From Treponema bryantii (lineage in GTDB: Bacteria; Spirochaetota; Spirochaetia; Treponematales; Treponemataceae), in the NCBI RefSeq assembly GCF_036492245.1, contig NZ_AP025286.1:3286001-3350000 (forward strand): a DNA stretch of 64,000 nt, in the 5' to 3' direction. Within the stretch, counting starts at the first letter, position 1, and each line of letters opens with the position of its first letter. Both the position numbers and the translations under genes were made by a program. Shown one piece after another: positions 52,301 through 59,423 of the stretch. The notes beneath the pieces are model-generated. The model made no database searches. It was not told the origin of the DNA and saw only the letters and a program-made list of their open reading frames with translations.

Positions 52301-52576
52301 GATGTTGTAAACAAGATTGGTGCCGGCCGCCCAGACGTAGTAGATATGATTATGAACAAGGAAGTTTGCCTGGTAATCAACACACCAAAAGCAAAGCGCA
52401 ACTACGCCGAAGACCGCAAGACAATCCGCAAGGCTTGTTTGAAATACAAGGTTTCTTACATCACAACAATTGCCGGAGCGCTTGCAGCGGTTAAGGGTAT
52501 CGAGTCTGTAAAGAACGGTAACGGTGGTGAAGGTGGAGTTAAGAGCCTCCAGGAATATCACAGCTTGATTAAATAA
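49325..52576 (+). CDS. carB: Carbamoyl-phosphate synthase large subunit
   Basis: Synthesises carbamoyl phosphate for pyrimidines and arginine from bicarbonate, ammonia and two ATP. Full length at 1083 residues with the duplicated halves: carboxyphosphate domain from residue 1 ([22 protein letters not shown]), ATP-grasp with [12 protein letters not shown], oligomerisation domain, then the carbamoyl-phosphate half starting [21 protein letters not shown], split across the loop, and a C-terminal MGS-like regulatory domain. The small subunit carA, which supplies ammonia from glutamine, is not next to it and must be elsewhere. TAGGAG lies about 10 bases upstream. Assignment firm. Confidence 0.96.
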   Translation: [1083 protein letters not shown]

Positions 52577-52583
52577 TAAAACC

Positions 52584-52700
52584 CGTCATAGACCCTGAAA
52601 CATAGGGAGCGGCCCTGCAAGGCAGGGCAAAAACAGTCCAGTGGGCTGTTTTTAGCGAGTCTCCGAACAGCTATGCTGTGAAGGGTTCAGGGTGACAATG
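52584..52700. repeat. Composite palindromic repeat after carB
   Basis: GTCATAGACCCTGAA at the left and TTCAGGGTGACAATG at the right form the outer arms. Inside are the hairpins GGCCCTGC/GCAGGGC and AAAAACAG/CTGTTTTT. It has the look of a dispersed, mobile-type intergenic repeat. Confidence 0.65.
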
Positions 52701-52739
52701 AACGCCAGTTCTGACTTCGGTTGGAGCTGGCGTTTTTTT
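52701..52739 (+). terminator. carB terminator
   Basis: AACGCCAG/CTGGCGTT stem, 18-base partly paired loop, then seven T. Confidence 0.85.
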
Positions 52740-52868
52740 ATGATGTAAATCACCTGCTGTCCGCGAATAACGTGAATCTTTGAACGAATAGAGTTTTTTT
52801 CTAAAATTGAAATTTCATGCTATGATAATATAAAACAGTTTGCAATTAAGAAAATCAGGAGGCCACAC

Positions 52869-54254
52869 ATGTCGATTATTGCTGCGTTTATGGTGCCGCA
52901 TCCGCCGATGATTGTGCCAGAGGTTGGACGGGGAAGTGAAAATCAGGTTGAGAAAACGATTAAGGCTTATGAGAAAGTTGCTGATGAAATTGCAGCTCTT
53001 AAGCCTGAGACCATTATTATTTCGAGTCCTCACAGCATAATGTATTCTGATTATTTTCATATTTCGCCGGGGGGTGGGGCCAGAGGTTCCTTTGCTGATT
53101 TTGGCGCACCTCAGGTAAAATTTGATGTTGATTATGATGAAGAACTTGTGAATCTGCTGAACGCGAGAGCCGAGGCATCGAACTTTCCTGCCGGAACCCT
53201 TGGCGAAAAACGGCCGGAACTTGATCACGGCACTATGGTTCCTCTCTGGTTTATTACGAAAAAATACAAGGATTTTAAACTCGTGCGCACGGGGCTTTCG
53301 GGCTACGACCTTTTGAAGCATTATGAATATGGCATGATGATTAAGGATGCGATTGAGTCTCTGGACCGCCGTGTTGTCTATGTTGCGAGCGGTGATTTGT
53401 CTCACAAGCTGCAGGATTACGGACCTTACGGTTTTGCAGAAGAAGGACCTGTTTATGATAAGCGTATTATGGAGGTTTGTTCGGGCGGCCGCTTTGGAGA
53501 GCTTTTTGATTTTGAGGAAAACTTCTGCGAGAAGGCGGCGGAGTGCGGACATAAGTCATTTGTGATTATGGCGGGCGCGCTGGATGGTCGTGCTGTTGAA
53601 GCAACTCAATATTCTCACGAGGATGTAACTGGCGTTGGTTATGGAATCTGTTCATTTATTCCAAAGAGTAATGATGAAGACAGGCATTTTCTTGATGCGA
53701 GATTAAAGCTGGTTGAAAATGAACTGGTGGAAAAAAGCCAGAAGTCTGATGCGTATGTGAAGCTGGCCCGGGCCTCGGCGGAATATTTTGTGAAGAATGG
53801 AGATGTGATGCCGCTGCCGGATGATGTGGTTCCGGAGCTTTTGAATGTCCGTGCAGGTGCTTTTGTTTCCATCCACAAGTTTGGAGCCCTACGTGGCTGC
53901 ATCGGCACTATCGCTTCTACACAAGAAAATCTCGCGCAGGAGATAATTCAAAACGCTGTTAGCGCAGTTTCAAAAGATCCACGCTTCCAGCCTGTTACAG
54001 AAGATGAATTAAAATATCTTGATATAAATGTTGATGTATTAGGCGAAGCTGAAAAAATCAGTTCACCGGCAGAGCTCGACGTAAAAAAATATGGCGTAAT
54101 CGTTCAGAGCGGTTACAAGCGCGGTCTTTTACTTCCTGACCTCGATGGTGTTGATACTGTTGAACAGCAGATTTCAATTGCAAGACGAAAAGGAGGTATT
54201 GCTCCTGACGAGAAAGTTGATTTATTCCGCTTTGAGGTTGTGCGCCATTATTAG
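52869..54254 (+). CDS. AmmeMemoRadiSam system protein (Memo-like + AMMECR1 fusion)
   Basis: Protein of 461 residues joining two conserved parts. Residues about 1-270 form a Memo/extradiol-dioxygenase-like domain with metal-type His residues in VPHPPMIV, SSPHS and ASGDLSHKL. Residues about 290-461 form an AMMECR1 domain (GAFVSIHKFGALRGCIGT, then a late GVIVQSGYKRGLLLPDLDGV stretch). With the radical SAM enzyme 17 bases downstream it makes the complete AmmeMemoRadiSam set known from many bacteria and archaea, whose reaction I do not know. AGGAGG precedes the ATG. The architecture is clear. Confidence 0.92.
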   Translation: MSIIAAFMVPHPPMIVPEVGRGSENQVEKTIKAYEKVADEIAALKPETIIISSPHSIMYSDYFHISPGGGARGSFADFGAPQVKFDVDYDEELVNLLNARAEASNFPAGTLGEKRPELDHGTMVPLWFITKKYKDFKLVRTGLSGYDLLKHYEYGMMIKDAIESLDRRVVYVASGDLSHKLQDYGPYGFAEEGPVYDKRIMEVCSGGRFGELFDFEENFCEKAAECGHKSFVIMAGALDGRAVEATQYSHEDVTGVGYGICSFIPKSNDEDRHFLDARLKLVENELVEKSQKSDAYVKLARASAEYFVKNGDVMPLPDDVVPELLNVRAGAFVSIHKFGALRGCIGTIASTQENLAQEIIQNAVSAVSKDPRFQPVTEDELKYLDINVDVLGEAEKISSPAELDVKKYGVIVQSGYKRGLLLPDLDGVDTVEQQISIARRKGGIAPDEKVDLFRFEVVRHY

Positions 54255-54271
54255 CGCACGGAGCAGTAAAT

Positions 54272-55120
54272 ATGGCAATTTGTGATGTATGCTTCAGGCA
54301 GTGTAAAATTGAAGAAGACTCAACAGGATTTTGTGGTGCACGTACCTGTCGTGATGGAAAAGTTGTTGCCGCTAATTATGGCAGACTCACATCCATTGCT
54401 CTTGATCCGATAGAAAAAAAGCCTCTCAAAATGTTTCATCCAGGTTCGCAGATTTTGTCTCTTGGCTCATACGGCTGTAATCTTCGCTGTCCTTTCTGTC
54501 AGAACTACAGTATTTCCTGGTCGCAGAAAGCCTTTGAATATAAAGACAAAGCGGAATATTATGCGCCTGAAGAAATTGTGAAGATAGCTTCAGACCTCCG
54601 CCCCCGCGGAAACATAGGTCTAGCCTTCACCTACAACGAACCCCTCATAGGCTACGAGTTTATTCGCGACACAGCAAAACTTTCAAATGAAGCGGGCATG
54701 CAAAATGTCCTTGTGACAAACGGAACTGCTACCCAGAAAGTGCTGAACGAAATCTCCCCATACATCGACGCAATGAACATAGACCTCAAGGCATTCACCA
54801 GCAACTTTTACAAAGACTTTCTCGACGGAGATTTCCAGATGGTGAAAGACTTCATCCAGACCGCCGCAGCTTCCTGCCACGTAGAACTCACAACACTAAT
54901 CATCCCTGATGAAAACGACAGCGAAGAAGAAATGCGCGAACTCTCCGCCTGGCTCGCTCAACTCGAAAATCAGCTGAATAAAAAAATCCCTCTTCATATC
55001 ACAAGATTTTTTCCAGCCTTCAAACTCACAGACCGCGAGCCCACACCAGTCACCACAATAATGCGCCTCGTCGAAGTCGCAAAAGAAAATCTCGAATTTG
55101 TTTTCCCGGGGAATATATGA
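54272..55120 (+). CDS. amrS: AmmeMemoRadiSam system radical SAM enzyme
   Basis: Radical SAM protein of 282 residues related to pyruvate-formate-lyase activators. The cluster motif CNLRCPFC follows SLGSYG near residue 68; its first Cys is preceded by Gly-Tyr-Gly as usual. An N-terminal Cys-rich region (CDVCFRQCKI, FCGARTC) may hold an extra metal or cluster. The rest is a partial TIM barrel with GLAFTYNEPLIGYEF and VTNGT motifs. It should generate a 5'-deoxyadenosyl radical, possibly acting on or with the AMMECR1/Memo protein upstream. It overlaps the AraC-type gene by four bases, so the three are one operon. Class firm; reaction unknown. Confidence 0.92.
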   Translation: MAICDVCFRQCKIEEDSTGFCGARTCRDGKVVAANYGRLTSIALDPIEKKPLKMFHPGSQILSLGSYGCNLRCPFCQNYSISWSQKAFEYKDKAEYYAPEEIVKIASDLRPRGNIGLAFTYNEPLIGYEFIRDTAKLSNEAGMQNVLVTNGTATQKVLNEISPYIDAMNIDLKAFTSNFYKDFLDGDFQMVKDFIQTAAASCHVELTTLIIPDENDSEEEMRELSAWLAQLENQLNKKIPLHITRFFPAFKLTDREPTPVTTIMRLVEVAKENLEFVFPGNI

Positions 55121-55806
55121 TGAACGAAATTTCGTACCGCACAAAAAATGACGACATTGAATGCGTTCATTATAAAAACTGGACAAAGGCTTACCCACCA
55201 CACACTCATGCCGAACACCTCACTCTTGGAATTGTTGAAGCGGGAAAAGTTTGCATTGTGATGAACGGCGCTTCAAAAGTTTTTGGCGAAGGAGATGAGT
55301 TTCAGATTCCACCGGATGTTCTTCATGAGATTAAGCCTGTTGATGACAAAGGCTATTCGATGCTGGTTACCTGCGTGCGTGTATCGTCACCAAAACCGGA
55401 CAACTCCGACAATAAATCAGACGACACATCACTTGTAGAACTCAAAGATTCAATTCTTGATCAACCCGAAAATCTTTATCTCATTGAAGAAATGGCACAG
55501 GACACAAACATCAGTCCGTTTCATTTAATCAGGAAATTCAAAAAATTGTATGGACTCACACCACATCAGTTTCAGATTCAGTGCAAGGTGCGTAAAGCAC
55601 AGAAGCTGCTGGAAGAAGAAAAAAGCGTCTGCGAGGTAACTTATGATGCAGGCTTTTGCGATCAAAGTCACCTCGACAGATGCTTTCAAAAAATTGTGGG
55701 TATGACTCCCAAAGAGTACAAGGAAGCCTCAAGCCCATCAGAAAATACTAGCACAAAGCCGGAAAAAACTTCGCAAAAAGATAAAGACCTTCCGGACCAG
55801 CATTAA
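55117..55806 (+). CDS. AraC-family regulator with cupin sensor
   Basis: Regulator of 229 residues. An N-terminal cupin-type domain (PPHTHAEHLTLGIVEAG, DEFQIPPDVLHEI) is followed by the AraC double helix-turn-helix (QDTNISPFHLIRKFKKLYG and VTYDAGFCDQSHLDRCFQKIVG). The C-terminus is a low-complexity Ser/Pro/Lys tail that overlaps the convergent cupin gene by 59 bases. Translation is coupled to the radical SAM gene through an ATGA overlap. It may control that operon or the neighbouring cupin and ABC genes; no operator was identified. Confidence 0.9.
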   Translation: MMNEISYRTKNDDIECVHYKNWTKAYPPHTHAEHLTLGIVEAGKVCIVMNGASKVFGEGDEFQIPPDVLHEIKPVDDKGYSMLVTCVRVSSPKPDNSDNKSDDTSLVELKDSILDQPENLYLIEEMAQDTNISPFHLIRKFKKLYGLTPHQFQIQCKVRKAQKLLEEEKSVCEVTYDAGFCDQSHLDRCFQKIVGMTPKEYKEASSPSENTSTKPEKTSQKDKDLPDQH

Positions 55807-56137
55807 CTTCGTGCGGTACCTTTGCCGGCATAATCGAAATCACGCCCGGCTCATAACCAAGACTCTTCCCATTATTTACACACTCACCGTAACCCGCAAT
55901 AACCTCATGAGTTTCCAGCTGAGTTTCGTGAATGTGATTCTTAATGCTTTTATTTGGCGCAATTCTAACCAGATGATAACTGAAGTCTCCGCCAGTATCT
56001 TTTGATGTAATGATGTGCTTAAGCTCAACACCTTCAAAAGTCGGATGCTTGTTCCAGTTGATTTTACTGAAATCAATTTCACCGTTCGGCAAACGCAGAC
56101 AGCCGCTGTTAAATTTTTCAAAAAGTTCTTTACTCAT
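55748..56137 (-). CDS. Single-domain cupin protein
   Basis: Small cupin of 129 residues. The two cupin motifs are visible: NHIHETQLETHEVIAGYG in the first, with two His and a Glu for a metal, and PAKVPHEVNAG in the second. Such proteins may bind or isomerise sugars or small acids, or only sense them; no specific role can be given. AAGAGG lies just upstream. Its 3' end overlaps that of the AraC-type gene by 59 bases, which would allow mutual transcriptional interference. Confidence 0.85.
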   Translation of the reverse strand: MSKELFEKFNSGCLRLPNGEIDFSKINWNKHPTFEGVELKHIITSKDTGGDFSYHLVRIAPNKSIKNHIHETQLETHEVIAGYGECVNNGKSLGYEPGVISIMPAKVPHEVNAGPEGLYLFAKFFPALC

Positions 56138-56231
56138 ATTGTTACCTCTTGAACAAAGTGTAATGAAGACATGAATTAAAAAATTGGATAAAATTGCTCT
56201 TAAATAAAAACTTATAATCTGGAAGAAATAT

Positions 56232-57962
56232 ATGGACTTTTCAAAACACCCGCTTAAGATTTTTTTCTCTTACTACAAACCACACTGGCCCCTCTTTGCA
56301 GCTGATATGACATGTGCTGTTTTTATGGCAGCCATTGATATTGCATTTCCAATGTTTTCACGGTATGCACTGAATACCCTGATTCCGAATCATGAACTGA
56401 AAACCTTTTTGATTCTTGTGGCTGTACTGCTTGTTGGTTTTTGCCTGCATAAAGGCTGTAACTGGTTTGTTGCTTACTGGGGACACGTTTTTGGAACACG
56501 TGTTGAACAAGATATGAGGCGGGATGTTTTTGATCATCTGGAAAAGCTGCCTTTCAGTTTTTATGATACTAACCGCACCGGAAAAATCATGTCGCGTGCG
56601 ACAACTGATCTTTTTGAAATTACAGAGCTTGCTCATCACGGGCCGGAAGATTTTACAATCGCAATGCTCAATCTGATTGGTGCTTTTGTAATGATGCTTC
56701 ATATTCGCTGGGAGCTTGCTATTATTGTTGTAATTGTACTTCCAGTAATGATTGCAATTGGAATTGTTTCGCGTAGAAATCTTTCGAAAACTTCTAAAAA
56801 AGTAAAAGAAATTACCGCCGAAGTAAACGCCGGACTGGAATCCAGCATTTCTGGGATTCGTGTAACAAAAGGCTTTAACAACGAAGAGTTTGAACGCAAA
56901 CGTTTTGCCGGATTTAATAAGCAGTTTAGTGATGCAAAAAAATGGCGCTATAAATACATGGCAACTTTTTTCTCAAATATTGAATTCTGTAATAATCTGT
57001 TGTCACTGGTTGTGCTGGGAGCAGGCGGATATTTCATTATTAAAGGAAAAATGACTCTTCCAGATTTGGTTGCTGCAAATCTTTTTGTAGCAGCCTTTAG
57101 AGCGCCAATTGGTAAACTGAACTTTCTTGTTGAACAGTACACAAACGGAATGGCAGGTTTCCATCGCTTCCTTGAAATTATGCGTACAGAACCAGAACCA
57201 GCTGATTCACCAGATGCTGTTGAGATTCTCTCTGCACGTGGAAACATCAATTTTAAAAATGTTGATTTTTCTTATACTGCAGATTACCCTGTTCTTTCTG
57301 GTGTAAACCTCGACATCCGCTCCGGTGAAAAGTTTGCCCTGGTAGGTGCCAGCGGCGGCGGCAAGTCCACCCTCTGCAACCTCATTCCACGCTTTTATGA
57401 AATTACCGGCGGTGAAATAAGCCTCGACGGCATCGACATCAAGAAAATTAAAAAGAGTTCCCTCCGTTCACAGATTGGAATTGTCCAGCAGGATGTCTTT
57501 TTATTCGCCGGCACAATCCGTGAAAATATTGCCTATGGAAAACCAACTGCAACCGATGCAGAAATTGAACAGGCTGCGCGCCGTGCAGAAATCCACGACG
57601 ATATAATGAAAATGCCAAACGGCTACGACACAATTGTCGGTGAACGCGGAATCAAACTCAGCGGCGGCCAGAAACAGCGCGTTTCCATTGCACGCTGCTT
57701 CCTTAAAAATCCACCAATCCTTATTCTCGACGAAGCAACTTCCGCCCTCGATACTGCAACTGAAATTAAAATTCAGCATTCATTTGATGAACTGTCAAAA
57801 GGCCGTACAACACTCGTAATTGCACACCGCCTTTCAACAATCAAGAATGCAGACAAGATTGCTGTTGTAACAGATCACGGAATTGCCGAGCAGGGCACAC
57901 ATGACGAACTTATGGCAAAACGAGGAGAATATTATAAACTACGAACTGTTCAGGAAGAATAG
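56232..57962 (+). CDS. ABC exporter (fused membrane and ATPase domains)
   Basis: Homodimeric or half-transporter of 576 residues in the MsbA/LmrA-like exporter class. Six membrane helices fill residues 1-320. The ATPase domain has Walker A GASGGGKST, signature LSGGQKQRVSIARC, Walker B ILILDEATSAL and the switch His in VIAHRLSTI. Substrate may be lipid, drug or peptide; nothing nearby settles it. TATAAT lies 14 bases before the ATG with GGAAG between. It is followed by the convergent Gx transporter gene after ten bases. Confidence 0.92.
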   Translation: MDFSKHPLKIFFSYYKPHWPLFAADMTCAVFMAAIDIAFPMFSRYALNTLIPNHELKTFLILVAVLLVGFCLHKGCNWFVAYWGHVFGTRVEQDMRRDVFDHLEKLPFSFYDTNRTGKIMSRATTDLFEITELAHHGPEDFTIAMLNLIGAFVMMLHIRWELAIIVVIVLPVMIAIGIVSRRNLSKTSKKVKEITAEVNAGLESSISGIRVTKGFNNEEFERKRFAGFNKQFSDAKKWRYKYMATFFSNIEFCNNLLSLVVLGAGGYFIIKGKMTLPDLVAANLFVAAFRAPIGKLNFLVEQYTNGMAGFHRFLEIMRTEPEPADSPDAVEILSARGNINFKNVDFSYTADYPVLSGVNLDIRSGEKFALVGASGGGKSTLCNLIPRFYEITGGEISLDGIDIKKIKKSSLRSQIGIVQQDVFLFAGTIRENIAYGKPTATDAEIEQAARRAEIHDDIMKMPNGYDTIVGERGIKLSGGQKQRVSIARCFLKNPPILILDEATSALDTATEIKIQHSFDELSKGRTTLVIAHRLSTIKNADKIAVVTDHGIAEQGTHDELMAKRGEYYKLRTVQEE

Positions 57963-57972
57963 TTCCGAACTG

Positions 57973-59004
57973 TTAATTCTTATTAAAGACAAGCGCAGTT
58001 CGAAGTTTTGTAAAGATTGAACCTGATGTATTTACAAAACTAACTACCATTAGTTTGTAATATTTTAATGTAAGCCCCAGAAGACTTTTTTCTCCAGGCT
58101 GAATACAAACTGCACACTGACTGAATGCAGTTACTGTTGAAAGCCGGAGAGCCTTTTGAATGCCACTAACCAATGCACCATGTGTTATTGAAAATCCCAG
58201 AACCTTAAATAATACATGGCCATTTGGAACCAGCACGGAAGTAATAAGAACAAAGAGCCACAGAGAAATATGTGGAAGAAGTAAAATCTTTCGCCCGCTG
58301 AGTTTTTGTGAAACAAAAGCAATCAAAAGAAATCCGCACAAAACATAAGTGTTCTTAATAAAAAATACCGAGGCGCTCGCCGTAATCAAAACAATTAGCA
58401 ATACAATATTAAATACTTTCCTTTCATTATTTGAGTCTGCCGAATCTACCGTAGAAGTTTTCAACTCCCCGTCTTCTGCATTGGCTCCCACAGATTCACC
58501 TACTGCATTCTCCAGCACTACCGCCAGCCATGCTGTAATCACACCACTGATAACATTAAAAATCAGCATTGGACCAAGCAAACTCCAGGTACCCTGACCA
58601 AGATACAGCGAAGTAAGACTTATCTGAACTACAGCACTTACGGCAGAACCGAGAACAGAAATACCGTAAAGACTCAGAATTCTTCTTTGACGAATCATCC
58701 TGCTCAGACAAAACATCACCAGTACACTTGCAATACTCTGTGCAAAAGACACAAGAAAAAAAGGAGAAAAAAGAGTACCGGCCATCAGATTGGCACAAAC
58801 TGTTTTTACTACACCCAAAAGCATAAATGCCGGAAAGGAAAGTTCGAGTCCCATCAGTAAAGCAGCATTTCCCAGACCAAGGCGAAAGTAAGGAAAAATA
58901 CGCGGTATAAGCAGCTCTGCATAAGAGAACATAAGTGTCAAAGCAGCGAGGTATGCAATTTTTTGTCGGGTTTCAAAATTTAGTTTTTTATTCACTGATT
59001 GCAT
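57973..59004 (-). CDS. Gx transporter family membrane protein (HepPP synthase I-like)
   Basis: Membrane protein of 343 residues in the family once called heptaprenyl diphosphate synthase component I, now usually 'Gx transporter'. The first 190 residues have about six helices with the typical RIFPYFRLGLGNAALLMGLEL and KTVCANLMAGTLFSPFFLVS segments. A further 150 residues, with more helices and a variable Ser/Glu-rich loop, form an added C-terminal part not usual for the family, perhaps resembling CbiQ/EcfT-type membrane domains. It overlaps the NusG-II gene by 17 bases. The pair often occurs with extracytoplasmic flavoprotein electron-transfer genes, so a role there is suggested. Confidence 0.82.
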   Translation of the reverse strand: MQSVNKKLNFETRQKIAYLAALTLMFSYAELLIPRIFPYFRLGLGNAALLMGLELSFPAFMLLGVVKTVCANLMAGTLFSPFFLVSFAQSIASVLVMFCLSRMIRQRRILSLYGISVLGSAVSAVVQISLTSLYLGQGTWSLLGPMLIFNVISGVITAWLAVVLENAVGESVGANAEDGELKTSTVDSADSNNERKVFNIVLLIVLITASASVFFIKNTYVLCGFLLIAFVSQKLSGRKILLLPHISLWLFVLITSVLVPNGHVLFKVLGFSITHGALVSGIQKALRLSTVTAFSQCAVCIQPGEKSLLGLTLKYYKLMVVSFVNTSGSIFTKLRTALVFNKN

Positions 59005-59350
59005 CTAACTCGTCCTCGCTTTCAACTGTGATAATTATTTTATTCGGTAGACATACCAGCGGATTATGCCAGCCCTGAGTGATGCAGGTTTTATTTGGAC
59101 ACGGAGAATCTGTTATCCTTACCAAGCCGTTTTTAATTTCAAAAGTAGTTGGACCAAGTTCGCCCTCTACAGTGTAAATTCCATTTTGTGATGCAGAATA
59201 TTCGTAATGTGTTCCATTGGCATTTACGCAAATCTTCGAACCTTTATGTCTGGCTCCGCGTATAGTCAGCAGTATTCCACATATGATTAAAATAAGAATT
59301 ATTAAAATGTCCAGCGGCCTTAATCCAAGCTTTTTTAATTGTTTCCCCAT
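58988..59350 (-). CDS. NusG domain II-containing membrane protein
   Basis: Protein of about 120 residues: one membrane helix (DILIILILIICGILL) and an exported NusG-II-like beta-domain with NGLVRITDSPCPNKTCITQGW, split by a turn, whose two Cys are conserved in this family. It is usually paired with Gx transporters. The ATG at 59350 is chosen because TATAAT lies six bases upstream, pointing to a leaderless message; ATGs at 59356 and 59377 overlap or precede that box. It shares a 73-base region with the divergent HD-GYP gene. Confidence 0.8.
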   Translation of the reverse strand: MGKQLKKLGLRPLDILIILILIICGILLTIRGARHKGSKICVNANGTHYEYSASQNGIYTVEGELGPTTFEIKNGLVRITDSPCPNKTCITQGWHNPLVCLPNKIIITVESEDELDAISE

Positions 59351-59356
59351 AATCAT

Positions 59357-59362
59357 ATTATA
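59357..59362 (-). promoter_or_regulatory. -10 box for the NusG-II gene (leaderless)
   Basis: TATAAT on the minus strand, six bases before the ATG at 59350, with no ribosome site. Confidence 0.45.
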
Positions 59363-59410
59363 ACAGAAATATGTCATAAAAATACATTATGTGTTTTTGA
59401 AATTTTAGTT

Positions 59411-59421
59411 TATAATATAAT
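59411..59421 (+). promoter_or_regulatory. Overlapping -10 boxes for the HD-GYP gene (leaderless)
   Basis: TATAATATAAT holds two overlapping TATAAT boxes. The first ends seven bases before the ATG, so transcription should begin at the start codon. Confidence 0.5.
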
Positions 59422-59423
59422 CG

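Noticed and set aside
52815-53552. Minus-strand open frame of 245 codons opposite the AmmeMemo gene
   Set aside because: Overlaps a clear two-domain conserved protein. No family features of its own.
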